This document shows positions 27,325 to 39,394 of a stretch of DNA of 64,000 bases, one piece after another. Made by a program: the position numbers and the translations under genes. Within the stretch, counting starts at the first letter, position 1; every line of letters starts with the position of its first letter. A model generated the notes under the pieces. That model ran no database searches. It saw only the letters and a program-made list of their open reading frames with translations, and was not told the origin of the DNA. This stretch comes from Acanthacorydalis orientalis (taxonomy: Eukaryota; Arthropoda; Insecta; Megaloptera; Corydalidae), in assembly GCA_034766995.1 (NCBI GenBank), contig CM068318.1, positions 30,717,603 through 30,781,602 on the forward strand. The letters are read 5' to 3'.

Positions 27325-27530
27325 AAGTGATTCAATTTTAGTTTTCATATGGAAGTATTAAAAGTGATCACAGAGGTTAAGAAAAGTTAGTTTATTTTTT
27401 CATTAGTATTTAGTTCAATTTAATACTAAAATACAATTGAACTAAATTACTAAATTTGGGAATAATATAATTTTTTTAAATTTTTTCGTATTTTTAATAC
27501 TTTTGTACGGAAGCATAAATTGAATCGCGC
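27325..27530. mobile_element. TA-flanked palindromic MITE (copy 1)
   Basis: Inverted ends resembling GATTCAATTTTAGTTTTCAT...GGAAGTATTAAAA are flanked by TA. The centre holds a second, imperfect palindrome around AGTTCAATTTAATACTAAAATACAATTGAACT. Copies 2 and 3 lie at 28889 and 57363. Confidence 0.75.
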
Positions 27531-27862
27531 TATATATGAAACTTTGTACAGGTACTATTAGAATTGTGGTGTCGATTAAGATTCATTTCAACTTAAATCA
27601 GAGCAACAGTATTAAATATTATTTATAAAATAATAAAGTAACTAAACTAAAAAATAAAAAAAATATTCTGAAAACATTTCACCGATCTTTGTTTAAACAC
27701 CTATATCATGTAATAACATTAATAGATTTATTTAGACACTATGCATTATTCACTAAACGGGATCCAAATAAACGGAATTCCACTGTATAAGGTAATTTAT
27801 TTCAATAACTAATATTTTGTAAAATGTCAACAATTCTATAACTCCGATTTGTTAGAATGATA

Positions 27863-27953
<91 letters not shown>

Positions 27954-28888
27954 TTGTTATAAAAATGATTAATAATATTAGACATTTTGATCAGAATAAA
28001 ATGTGGTGTGTAGAGAATAAAAAAATATTTTACAACTTTAACCACAGTACAGAACTATAACTAATAATATGTATATTGTTAAAACTCGGTACTTATTATT
28101 TTTTATCAACCTTCTTCTAAGTAGAAAACTATCTAATCTTAAATACACCTGAAAATATTTGAACAATTTATTCCAAAGAAACAGAGTGATTACCAATTTG
28201 AAACTTGCATACACTAATTAAACATTCACAATAACATCGTTGAACTGTTTACCAGTTTAGCATTACTGACTTCACTTACACATTATAAAATTTCAATATG
28301 TAATTGTAAAGTTGTCCTGTCTGTTGCTACCATTGCACATATGTACACTGCTCTTTGGACACGATAGCAATTACCATAGCGAATAGTTGAATTCACGACA
28401 GGCATTTGGCGTCAGTTTCAGAAACGCTATGTTACGTCTATCTTATAACTCCATATGTGTACATACAAATGTAGTTTGTGTACAACCGGTGACTATTAAG
28501 TGGAGAGTAAACGTCACTTTGAACTCTTCATCGTTGAGTACATACAGTTATGCATTTGACACTTTATAAGTATGTTCTACTTTGAGATTTTTATTTGTTA
28601 AATACTTGAAAGAAAATCTAGTTGATGTAAATATTTTAAATAAATACTCTCTCTTATATTCATATTGTACATACATAAACACAGGAACAAAAAAGCATAC
28701 ATATATCTACACAAACCCATGTATATATATATATATATATATACGGTTTTCAAAATGTACCTTATTTTTAAATGTTCTTTACATCACTTTATTATTTTCG
28801 AACAATATAATAAATCCATAAACAAAGTTGTTAAAACTGTATTATGTCTGTTTTTATCAGTAGCTACTGATTATATATTATTAATGTA
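27531..28888. other. AT-rich DNA with two TA arrays
   Basis: A pure TA array of about 87 bp lies at 27865-27951 and a short one at 28721-28742. About 28290-28570 is GC-richer without recognisable motif; the 60-codon frame at 28387-28569 is unsupported. Confidence 0.35.
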
Positions 28889-28996
28889 GAATGATTCAGT
28901 TTTGACTTCCACATGAAAGTATTAAAAAAACCATGTTATTTTTTAATTTTTTAGATTTTTTCCATACTTTCATATGGGAGCGTAAATTGAATCACG
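28889..28996. mobile_element. TA-flanked palindromic MITE (copy 2, short)
   Basis: A 108-bp element with inverted ends (GATTCAGTTTTGACTTCCACAT on the left, complement of TACTTTCATATGGGAGC on the right) and TA flanks. It lacks the central palindrome found in copies 1 and 3. Confidence 0.7.
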
Positions 28997-29204
28997 TATT
29001 TAAGATATATATTTTGGAGATACTTTTATATATTAAGTTTTAATTGAAGGGATTTTACATTTGATAATATAATGTATTGTATTTTCAAAAGATGTAATAT
29101 TATAAACTTGTTAAAAATTAAAATACGATTACCTGTGAAATAATTTGTTTCTATTGTATGCTAAAATGAAAATAATATTTGAATGCGAAATGTATGCATT
29201 AACT

Positions 29205-29397
29205 AATATGTTGCTTTTTCGACGACATAGTGTTCTCTACTGTTCTGTGATGTTATACTAACTGCTTTTCCAAGATATATAGCGTTTTTAAAAGTTAAGG
29301 TCAGCTCTTCAAAATTCTAAAACGACTAGAAATTATTTTAATTTAAAACAGATTTATAATTGATTCGTTTTGAAGACACAGAATTAATTTTTACACC
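29205..29397 (-). mobile_element. Mauritiana-type mariner right-end fragment
   Basis: Matches the last 190 bp of the element at 58815-60080: GCTTTTCCAAGATATATAGCG, then AACGACTAGAAATTATTTTAA, ending GAATTAATTTTTACACC. The rest is missing and another mariner starts within 7 bp. Confidence 0.65.
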
Positions 29398-29403
29398 TCA
29401 TGA

Positions 29404-30622
29404 ACGAAGGTAATTTGAAATGTTTACAGCCTAACTATGAAAGAATAAAAATTGTGTTTTTAAATTACTTTTTTTTAATATGGTCCCTCTGAACTTCAAT
29501 GAACTTCATCCATCGATGCTCCAATGCTTTTATGCCGTCCCGGAAATCCGTTTCTTAGAGATCATCAAAATACCGGTTCACTGTTACTATCAGTTCTTCA
29601 TCTGATAAAAATCGCCTGCCACCAAGGATTTTTTTAAGTTTTGAAAGTAGATAGAAATCTAAGAGGGACAAGTCTGGAGAAGAGGCTGGATGAGGTATCA
29701 AGTCGTACTTCATTTCAGTGAGTTTTTCCACGGATACAGCACTTGTATGGGAACGTGCATTGTCCTGATAGAAAATGGAAAAATTATTTGATGGACCTGG
29801 TGTTTTCTCACAAGTTATTTGATCGAGTCAATCCAAAACCTCAGGATAATACACTTTGGGTTTTAGTTTAATCCTTTGAAAGACATTTAATTAGTAGAAT
29901 CATTTTAGCATCCCAGAAAATTGAAACAATACCGTAAAAACTGATTTTGCTTCTTTGAGAGCGAAGAATATCTATGTTTCCATTACTTTGATTGTTGTTT
30001 TAACTATGGAGTATAATGGTGAATCAAAGTCTTATTTATAGTCAAAATTACCGGATAAAGTTAATGGTGTCCATCTTAAATCGATTCAAGTAGTTTTGGG
30101 AAATTTGTGAGAATACGTTTATGATAAATTATCAGCAAACGCTGCACCCACTTACGAATAGCTTTTTCATACCTAACTCTTCAGTTAGGATGTAATACAC
30201 GTGTTCATCTAAGACACCCACAACTTTAATAATTTTGGGCACATTTAATCGATGATCCTGCAAGGAAATATCGGGCACTTTATGGATAGGTTCTTCTGTC
30301 ATTACAGTTTTCGGACGTCCACTATGCGGATTACCTTCTAAGCTTGCACGGCCACATTTAAATTCAGCTGTCCACTTCTTGACGTTTGTATACGAAGGTG
30401 CACTATCACCCAGTACATTTTTTCATTTCACTAAAGATTTCTGTTGGCGTTAAACCTTTTCTGACAAAAAAAAATTATCACCAGCATGATGTTCAGCAAT
30501 CTGCTTGACACATTAATTATAGACTTTGAGGTTATGTATAAGTAGTATATCGCTTTGTAATGAGCCATAAATATTTATAATATAACCTCCACTTATAAAC
30601 TGGAACTTTTCAAATCACCCTC

Positions 30623-30623
<1 letters not shown>
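29404..30623 (-). mobile_element. Full-length but dead irritans-like mariner
   Basis: This 1,220-bp element has right end complementary to CGAGGGTGATTTGAAAAGTTC, flanked by TA and a (TA)n array, and a matching degenerate left end CGAAGGTAATTTGAAATGTTT. The whole transposase can be followed on the minus strand in pieces, with many stops. Confidence 0.85.
29466..30520 (-). pseudogene. Mariner transposase pseudogene (irritans-like, DD34D)
   Basis: Mariner transposases cut and paste DNA at TA sites using three Asp residues. On the minus strand the central block reads NKTLIHHYTP-LKQQSK-WKHR (normally VDETWIHHYTP), so the first catalytic Asp is changed to Asn. Further on, YQDNARSHTSAVSV keeps the second Asp and LIPHPASSPDLSLLDFYLL keeps the third, exactly 34 residues later. 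The C-terminus reads GIKALEHRW-like sequence interrupted by stops. N-terminal GLTPTEIFSEMKK and the WVQRLL linker are also readable. Numerous stops and frameshifts make it inactive. Confidence 0.85.

Positions 30624-30712
<89 letters not shown>
30624..30712. repeat. (TA)n microsatellite starting at a mariner terminus
   Basis: About 90 bp of TA repeat with one CC interruption begins at the TA target site of the mariner element. Confidence 0.9.
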
Positions 30713-30714
<2 letters not shown>

Positions 30715-30918
30715 CATATATATACGTTTTTTCACAACGTAATAGAATTCAGAATAAAACATTAAATATTTAAAATTTATAATACTTTCACGATTGTTAC
30801 TTCAACATTATCTGAATATTTTTATAATTAATTTAATTGAGAGTTGACAGTTAAATTGTTACCCGTATCTTTTTATACTTTATCTCAATATATATGCCTA
30901 CATAAGTATGAATATGTA

Positions 30919-30973
<55 letters not shown>

Positions 30974-32090
30974 GTATGTATGAATGTATACACACAGTTA
31001 TAATCACCTCGAGTGAATAGACATCGCAAGGTATATCTATATCATACATACTAAAAGTGTTTACCGTATGCAATGTTTAACTTTACCTCCCGATAGCCCA
31101 TAAATGTTAGCCGACGAGCCAGCGTCGGCGCTATACCATACAAATGGGTAATAACGGTAATTAAAAACACCGGCTCGTTAGTATAATATGGCCGCCAAAC
31201 ATTATCTTCCACACGAGACTGTTTATAAACTCGGGCTTAGGACAACCCATTCGCTGTACCATTTCTAAATTGTTTATTTTCCACACAGATCCGCATATTT
31301 ACAAAAGACATATGCGATGTAGTCGACAGTATTGAAAAAAAGTTACAATTTCTTTTTAACTTGTATTTCGTAATGAAGACCATTTAAATCTGTTCATTAT
31401 TATTCGGTTTCTTTACCCAGTGTTTTAAACATATTCATTTTTATGCTTAATATAGTTTACATACAAAATATTTTCATACTGAGATGTTTTTCTTTGCTTA
31501 TTGGTCTTTAATCCGCTTGGTAATTTTAAAGAATTTCCTAATGTAAATATTTACAAATCTTAATATAATGTGACTTATTTAATATTAATTATGTTTTTTC
31601 ATTCAATAAAAATATTTGTAACAGAAATATTTGATAATATTAATTGTTAGCTTCACTTAAGACACTATTATTAAACTAAATTTACATCAGAATTGTAAAA
31701 AAATAACCTAAAATATGATTTATAAATTTTTTTCAAATATCTTATTCGGAATAGCAACTAAATTTCCTCATTGGATAATATAAATCAAACAACAATACTA
31801 GCCGTTCCTGAATTTCCTGAAAGAAATTTTGTATTTAAAGGTTTTAAGATAAAATTCAGCAAAATAATATTTTTTATCATATCAAAATCGAAATACAATG
31901 AAATAAAAAAAACTAATTTATTTTTACTGTCGTAATGAAATTAAAATAATAAATCTTGTTTGAAGAAAGTGACCCAAAATATATTTGAGCTCAACTTTTT
32001 TTAAAAATATTATTTTTATTTTTTATAAGCTTCTATTTAAACAAAACTGTCATTAATAGTAGTAAAATATTGAAATTCAATATTATAGAT
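30713..32090. other. TA array and a GC-rich island
   Basis: A TA array lies at 30918-30970. About 31084-31260 is markedly GC-richer and includes the hairpin-forming GCCGACGAGCCAGCGTCGGC. It may be a promoter, exon or transposon piece; no coding frame supports a gene. Confidence 0.35.
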
Positions 32091-32091
32091 G

Positions 32092-32092
<1 letters not shown>

Positions 32093-32141
<49 letters not shown>

Positions 32142-32174
32142 CATATATATATACATATTTTATATATCTATATA

Positions 32175-32241
<67 letters not shown>

Positions 32242-32245
32242 ATGT
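32093..32245. repeat. Compound (TA)n/(TATG)n microsatellite
   Basis: About 150 bp of TA runs with TACA and TTT interruptions end in several TATG units, directly next to the left end of the mariner below. Confidence 0.9.
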
Positions 32246-32249
32246 ATAA

Positions 32250-33514
32250 TGGTTGTACAAATTAAATTCCGATTTTTACATATCAAATATAAAGATGCAT
32301 ATATCAGTTAAAAATTATATTTATTAATCAAAATAAGGACAATTGACCTGCATACATTTCTCACAAAGGGAAACAAGTTTATTTATTCCTACAAGATAGA
32401 ATTATGGAGTCATGAAATTAATGAATTCATCGAAAGAGCTTTGAGATGATGTTTTGTCTTTAAAAACCTTACCTAGGAGGAAATTACTCCAATGATTAAA
32501 AAAATAATAATCTGGCGAAAACAGATCCGGGGTATAAGGTGGCTGAGGTAAGGTTTCATAACCCAATGCATTTAATATTTTTAAAATTATTTGTGAAACG
32601 TATGGTCGGGAGATGTCATGATGAAGAATTGATTTTCTTTGATTAAGTAATGCGGGTCATAAACTATGCAATTTCTCATAGATTTTTTTCAATTCCTTGA
32701 CAATATTTTTCTGCTGTTATTGTTTCACCAGGATTTAAGAAGTTATAGTGAATGATGCCACTTGCCAGCGACCAGCAGTGACCATAATCTTTTTTTCATG
32801 AAGCTTCGGCTTAGGAAATGATTTTGGTATTTCTCCACGTTCTAACCACTGTGTTGAACGTTTTCGATTGTTGTAGAGAATTCACTTTTTATCACATGTA
32901 ACAATGCGATCAAGAAAAGGATCATTTTTGTCACGTAAAAGAAGCGCAGAGCACTTCTTATCGCCAAATTGCTTGATATTCGTTTAGTTTATATGGCATC
33001 CATTTATCCAACTTTTTTGTTCTTCTAATTAGGCTCAAATGTCGAACAACTGTTGAATTATCAACACTGAGTTTCTCTGCTACCTCTTCAGTTGTCTTAC
33101 ATGGGCCCGCTCTAATAATGGTTCTTAAATCATTATTCTCTATAAATAAAGTACGTCCACGATCCTCATCATTATCAAGGATTTTATTTTAATTACGAAA
33201 TTTTTCGACCTAGTGTTGATCTGTATGTTCACTAATTGACTCTTCTTCAAAAACAAATTTGATATTTCAAGTAGTTTTTGCTGCTTTACGTCCCAATACA
33301 ATAAAATCCCGCGAATTTTCTTTTTTTCCATGACTAATTTAAGAGGTTATATTCAATAATACGAAATAATGAAAACAATAGACATAATTTGAAATTACTT
33401 GTGTTAATTTATTTGTTTACAATAATGTATCATATGAATATAACAAAAGATAACGGTAACTAGAAAAATGGGCACCAAACTTAAAATGATAAAAACCGCA
33501 ATTATTTTTGCACC
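32250..33514 (-). mobile_element. Full-length but dead cecropia/Hsmar1-like mariner
   Basis: The right end, read inverted, is GGTGCAAAAATAATTGCGGT, flanked by TA and then a (TA)n array. The left end GGTTGTACAAATTAAATTCC is a degenerate counterpart. Its terminus shares AAATAATTGCGGTTTTT with the HTH-only family in this window, so this may be a distant relative of the parent of that family. Confidence 0.85.
32290..33331 (-). pseudogene. Mariner transposase pseudogene (cecropia/Hsmar1-like, DD34D)
   Basis: The frame opens on the minus strand at 33331 with MEKKKIRGILLY. After frameshifts it reads ENNDLRTIIRAGPCKTTEEV, AEKLSVDNSTVVRHLSLIRR and TKKLDKWMPYKLNE, the second helix-turn-helix and the linker typical of this subfamily. 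The first catalytic Asp is kept in IVTCDKK, although the following Trp is a stop. GIIHYNFLNPGETITAEKYC follows. The second Asp is in LHHDISRPYVSQ and the third in TPDLFSPDYYFF, 34 residues apart. The C-terminus ends in GINKLVSLCEKC. All three Asp codons survive, but many stops make it inactive. Confidence 0.88.
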
Positions 33515-33517
33515 TAG

Positions 33518-33850
<333 letters not shown>

Positions 33851-33893
33851 TATGTATGTATATCAGTGCCGGTTGAAAAGTTTTACACAGGAT

Positions 33894-34671
33894 ATCATAT
33901 CTCTAGCATGGTTAGTAATATTTAGACGAAATCTAAAAAGAAAAATTATAATATAAGCTTTTAAACTATGTAATTATATTCGACAATGATCACCAAGTTT
34001 CTTCATTTGATCAATGACGAAATATCAATTTTTTTATTCAGCCGATTCTCGACCATACTTGTACGAGATTGCGTTCTTGTATCAGAAGTTCTTCATACCA
34101 GTGACCTCAGACTATTCTGATTTACGGTCATAATTCCAAAAAGCGCCAAAATATGTGGATATAGAGACATGAGTTTCTGACCCTGTGATCTACACACCAA
34201 TTTACTGCTCCCTTTATGTAACAGTATAAAAATCATACAGACAAGTTTACTTTATCTTGACAATAAGAAACCATACGCTTCTAAAATCACATAAGAATCC
34301 ATTAAGTACGAGTAGAATAAATTTCATATTCTGACAAACTTTCCTTACATATCTGGTTAGGAATAGTTTAATTTTCAATTATTTTCAATTCTTAAACATG
34401 TTTTCAAAGAAGACATTTTTACTCTATAAATCAATTTAAGAATACCACGAAGGCTTCAGTAATAAACAAGACTTTACTAATAAAAACAATATTTTAGAAG
34501 AACTATACTAATAACACACTTTGAAAGAAGTAAGTTTACAATAATGGTGATTATATTAAAAAGAAGTACATCGTTTAGAAGGACAAACGATGCAAAATTT
34601 TGTTGTTTTGATTAATTATAATATCTTACATCATTCAAATAGATGGGAGCTTCTGTAAAAATATTATGTAA

Positions 34672-34734
<63 letters not shown>

Positions 34735-36470
34735 AAGTTTACCACACAATAAGTCACTCAAATTAATGTTATACTGTAAACTTTTCTAACAGATATCGAA
34801 TTTGTGTGAAGTATATAAAAATATTATCCTGTGACTTTTTATAAAATATTTACCTATTTATTCCCTTCGAGTCAATACAGTTTATAATATACGCAGAACA
34901 ATCCATTACCATCAGTTTCAAAATCGATATGAAAATATTCAGAGTAAATTAACATAGAAAGGTACACAAGGTGTTGAAAAAAAGTAATTTTCTTTACTAC
35001 ACAAAAAAATAAACAAGAATTTCTAAGGTCAATAAACAAGTACAGATTTAAAAAGAACTGGGTTAAAAACAAGTAATGAGTTAAAAAGGAGGTTTCAAAT
35101 GTTTTTCATATGAACATAGCATAATTACATAAAAATGATTATTTATATAATAAATAGAAAACATTACATGATCTACCGATTGTCTTTTAAAAACAAATCA
35201 TTAAACTTTATACAATTTATAACAATATTAACCAAAATGACCACCTATACATTATACAGTTGGCCCTTCTCGAACAACTTCACCACCGAACGACTGAACG
35301 CACAAGAACTGGGCTTCATGAAACCCAGTCGTAACAAAGGAAGAATCCGATTTACCTGGACATAAGCGCGTGAAAGACAGATTAACATTGTTGTTAGAGA
35401 TTAATGCGTCTAATGATTTCAAATTAAATTCTCTTCTCGTATATCATTTACAGAATGCGCGTATTTTTAAGTAGCACAACGTGATAAAAATATATTGGAG
35501 GCACAAGTAACTAGAAGTAGTTAGAGGAGGTGATTGAGAAAGAGAAAGATATTAGGGAGGAAAAATTTGAAGACGACCTACATATTGTGAGCAGTGATGA
35601 CCTAAAAAGCTTTTTCAGTGCATAGGCAACTGGTTAAAGTAAAATGAAATTCTATCCGGAAATTGAAAAGACTAAAGTTAGTATGTACCAGTTTGAGGAC
35701 AATGTGATTACCTACTTTTACAAATTGAAAGAAATAGGTAAAGGCAGTCAATTATGAATAAGTTTTTCACCAAATCCTCAACTTCCTCTAAATCTAATAT
35801 CACTTCAGAAAATAGGGCTAGAATTAATATCGCTTCTAAAAGTAAATTACCAGTAATATCCATGGAGACTGATTTTTTCTCTAAAAACAAACATTATTCA
35901 ATTTCCGGTGTGGCCACCATCGAATAGATACAGATTATTGCCAACAAACGGTAAAGCAAAATAATTTATTTTCATTTCTTATTCTTACCTTTAAAATTAA
36001 ATTTTATCTAATGTACGCTTAGGATTTTGGCGGCTTTGCATCAATTAGAAGGTTTAAATATTATAAATGCCTTATACAGCGACCGTTTCAAGGAATGACC
36101 ATTAGTCCTGCATCAATTACGATCGTTAAGCGAGGGTCTATTTATGTTCAAATCATATATTAGAAAAATGCTCATTAATTAATAACCAATAAATTAATAA
36201 GAAAGAAAGCAATTTCAATATTTACAATACAAAACCTATACACATGTTGTATAACTGTATGGTTAATTTGGTAAGTTTATTATTATATGTTCGTACTAAA
36301 TTCAATTATGCACAGTAAAATTAGTTGACACAAGCTTAACTGTATTATTATTAGACAGTGTTGTTATTCAAACGCTGATCGTATGTATATTTTCTTAAGT
36401 ACTAATTTTGAAAGCTGAATAAATTAATTTACTTAATTGATAATTGAGAGCAATATGATTGCTTAAACTA

Positions 36471-36474
<4 letters not shown>
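33894..36474. other. Mostly unique AT-rich DNA
   Basis: A TA array lies at 34674-34731. A GC-richer patch at 35240-35380 holds the near-perfect palindrome ACTGGGCTTCATGAAACCCA at 35308-35329. About 35520-35755 reads on the plus strand, with two stops, as hydrophilic sequence (KDIREEKFEDDLHIVSSDDL, then KMKFYPEIEKTKVSMYQFED). It could be a decayed exon or transposon ORF, but no family is recognised. Confidence 0.3.

Positions 36475-36510
<36 letters not shown>
36475..36510. repeat. (TA)n microsatellite
   Basis: A pure TA array about 100 bp upstream of the young mariner. Confidence 0.9.
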
Positions 36511-36514
<4 letters not shown>

Positions 36515-36608
36515 CATTACTAATAATTATTATACATGTTTTCCTTTTCAAAAAATGTTGAAATTCATTTCAATTATTCATTAAATCAATTTTATGAACA
36601 AATATATA

Positions 36609-37527
36609 CGAGGTCAGACAATTAAGTAATGCAACAAAATTCAAAAATCGAGTATATTTAAAAATTAAGGTACATCGCTGCGATCCCCTTCAAAGTAGTC
36701 CCCTCCCGCATCTATACACTTATTCCAGCGAGTTTTCCAGTTTTCGTAACAATTCTGGAACACTTCTTGTGGGACCTCTCCGAGTACCCTCGTCACAGAT
36801 TCTTGGATATCTTCAACGGAGTCAAAATGACCTTTGACGATTTTTTTCATATGGGGGAATAGGAAAAAGTCGCAGGGTGACATGCCCGGTGAATAGGGCG
36901 GTTGTGGTAACGTTGCGATGCCTTTAGACGCCAAAAACTGAGAGACACTGAACGCACTGTGACAGGGAGCATTGTCGTGATGCAGAACCCAAGTCTTCGC
37001 GATCTCTGGACGCACTCTGAGCACCGTTTTTCGTAATTTTTCGAGCACATTGCGGTAGAATACTTGATTTACGGTTTGTCCAGGTGGTACGAACTCTTTG
37101 TGAACCACCCTTTTGCTGTCGAAGAAGCAAATCAACATGGTTTTCACTTTGGACTTGCTCATTCTCGCCTTCTTTGTCCTTGGTGCTCCAGGGGACAGCC
37201 ACTGTTGGCTTTGTCGTTTAGTTTCGGGGTCATATTGAAAGAACCAACTTTCATCACCAGTAATAACTCGATCGAGAAGAGTAGGTTCACTTTCAACCTG
37301 CTCGAGACAATCTTGAGCGATGTTCATTCGGTGGGCTTCGTGACATGCACTACTCGCGCGTTGTTACAAAACACTAAACAGCTGGCGAAGAAATGATCGT
37401 ACAAGGGTGGTCAAGGTCTCAATCGAGAGAGTAGGGATCTGCTATTACGGTGGCGGAGTTACAGGTTCGCAGTGTTACCACAGGCCGAGAAAAAAAATCG
37501 GTCGCATTACTTAATTGTCTGACCTCG
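36609..37527 (-). mobile_element. Young mariner element with perfect terminal repeats, N-terminally deleted
   Basis: This 919-bp element is bounded by 24-bp inverted repeats that match perfectly (36609-36632 and 37504-37527, beginning CGAGGTCAGACAATT) and by TA on both sides. Usual mariner length is about 1.25-1.35 kb; about 350-400 bp are missing from the part encoding the DNA-binding domain. The right flank is a (TA)n array. Confidence 0.93.
36665..37327 (-). CDS. Mariner transposase, catalytic half only (DD34D intact)
   Basis: An uninterrupted frame of 220 codons against about 345 in complete mariner transposases. From the ATG it reads NIAQDCLEQVE, then the first catalytic Asp in VITGDESWFFQYDP, then RTKKARMSKSKVK and VPPGQTVNQVFY. 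The second Asp is in WVLHHDNAPCHSAF and the third in SPGMSPCDFFLFPHMKK, exactly 34 residues after the second. It ends with WKTRWNKCIDAGGDYFEGD, the normal C-terminus. The two helix-turn-helix domains that bind the terminal repeats are absent. The frame is open a little upstream of this ATG (SSACHEAHR) before a stop, so the deletion lies upstream. A folded catalytic domain is conceivable, but autonomous transposition is not expected. Confidence 0.9.
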   Translation of the reverse strand: MNIAQDCLEQVESEPTLLDRVITGDESWFFQYDPETKRQSQQWLSPGAPRTKKARMSKSKVKTMLICFFDSKRVVHKEFVPPGQTVNQVFYRNVLEKLRKTVLRVRPEIAKTWVLHHDNAPCHSAFSVSQFLASKGIATLPQPPYSPGMSPCDFFLFPHMKKIVKGHFDSVEDIQESVTRVLGEVPQEVFQNCYENWKTRWNKCIDAGGDYFEGDRSDVP

Positions 37528-37545
37528 TATATATATATACATAAA

Positions 37546-37627
<82 letters not shown>
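37528..37627. repeat. (TA)n microsatellite between two mariner elements
   Basis: A TA run, a short ATACATAAAATC interruption and a pure TA run of about 76 bp fill the whole gap between the young mariner and mariner copy C. Confidence 0.9.
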
Positions 37628-37629
<2 letters not shown>

Positions 37630-37815
37630 AGTTTGGTGGGAAAATAATCGCGGTTCTTGTTTTCTGAAATCTAATATTACTTTTTTCAATGAAAGTGTAA
37701 TTTCATCGTATTCATGTTAATATCATTTTAAAATAAATTTTTCATTCTCTATTTTGGTAACATCGACATTGGTTTTATTATTAATTTTGCTTCAAATTGG
37801 GCTATTGAAATAAAT
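37630..37815 (+). mobile_element. 5' fragment of the HTH-only mariner family (copy C)
   Basis: Begins TTTGGTGGGAAAATAATCGCGG and continues through ATGAAAGTGTAATTTCATCG to TTGCTTCAAATTGGGCTATT, then loses similarity at the point where the transposase frame would start. Confidence 0.75.
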
Positions 37816-37964
37816 TTATTATGAAATAATAATATAAAATATAATATAATGTATTTATGTTTGTACGGAATAAAAATATATAGAAATATATAGATATATT
37901 CAACACCAGTAAATGTATTCGATTGTGATTGAAATCGATATCCTTTCAAATATACTTAATTTTA

Positions 37965-38008
<44 letters not shown>

Positions 38009-38080
38009 AAAAGTATGCTTTTAATATAAATATACGTTATCATCTTTCTATTGTAAAATTTATTGGACTTGATCGTGAGC

Positions 38081-38148
<68 letters not shown>

Positions 38149-39394
38149 TGTAAAAATACCCTATGTACTGCAGGTATAATAATATTGGTCACGTTTGTAA
38201 CTCAAGCTTGTTTCAGAGGTTTGAAAGTGGAGGAGGTTAACCTTAGCACAGACAAAATTGCAGTAGTTACGACCAAGTTCAATATGCCTTCTTTATCGTT
38301 GCTAACACTCCACTTGTTATAGCGCTAAATTATATCGAACCTTGGCGTACACTACTTACAGTGTTCACTCTTTCCATCGATCTGTGATCATTAACTGCAT
38401 ATTTTTAAAAATATAAAAAGTAAATTTATTTACTATATTCATTTACTTTATACTCAAAGAACAATTAAAACCGACTTCTATTTAATAGCACGTTTTTAAT
38501 ACTACTTCTATGTAATTTGTATTATTTTATTTCATTTAACGTATGACTGATAAAATTTAAATTTGTTTACTTAATAATATTAATAATATACTCATATATA
38601 AAACATATGAAAAATGCATTTTATAAATTTATAAAAAAAATCAAAATATGATCCATTGTTTAACTTTTTTTTAAAAATAATCAATAATAATAATTTTATA
38701 TAATTCTTATATAATCGTCAGAAAATCTCTTCAAATAAATTTCATTTATAAAATAATTAACTACATGAGTACTCACTAGTTTTATTAATAATTATTAATT
38801 TCACAACAAAATCTTGCTAAGTAGATGAAAACACAAAACTCTAATAAAATATCATATTATAGCTAAAAAAGAAATACTAATTGTTTAAAAATTATTTGGT
38901 ATAATCAAATCTCGATTAATTAATAATTTTCATTTTTTATTTAAATTCAATTCATAATTTAATTTTGTAATATTTGGTAAAAAAAAGTATAAATAAATAT
39001 AATTACAGCAAACAAAAATAAAGAAATATATTATTATATTGCTAGACTGTTATTTTCTTAAAAGAAGTTATTTTGTGAACTATTCTGCAATTTAATTTGC
39101 AAGAAACTGTTATAAATTGTATATATATATATACACTAATTTCTTTTTACTTTATGAAAAATTTATAATTTTAACAACATATTACCTTAAAAAATAGATA
39201 CTTCTTAAAAATAAAGTAGAAAAGAGGTTTAAAAAAAATTAGGTAAAAAATAAAGATATTTTTACGAATTGAGTAGTGGGTTAATTATAAACTTATATAC
39301 TAAACCAAACTCTTAATATATATATATATATTAGAAGATGAGATAATGCCAATGTTTTCTTTGTATGATCTTAATATAAATAAACAAGATATTA
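37816..39394. other. AT-rich DNA with two TA arrays
   Basis: TA arrays lie at 37969-38006 and 38088-38145. About 38190-38350 is GC-richer with no motif. Otherwise featureless. Confidence 0.4.

Noticed and set aside
31165..31240. tRNA-like A box (GGCTCGTTAGTATAATATGGCC)
   Set aside because: No B box, anticodon arm or acceptor stem could be formed.
33890..34210. Similarity of 34.1 kb to 53.5 kb (GTTCTTGTATCA)
   Set aside because: The shared stretch is too short to separate from chance in AT-rich DNA.
36847..37202. Two extra minus-strand frames and one plus frame over the young mariner
   Set aside because: They overlap the real transposase frame, which carries the full DD34D signature.
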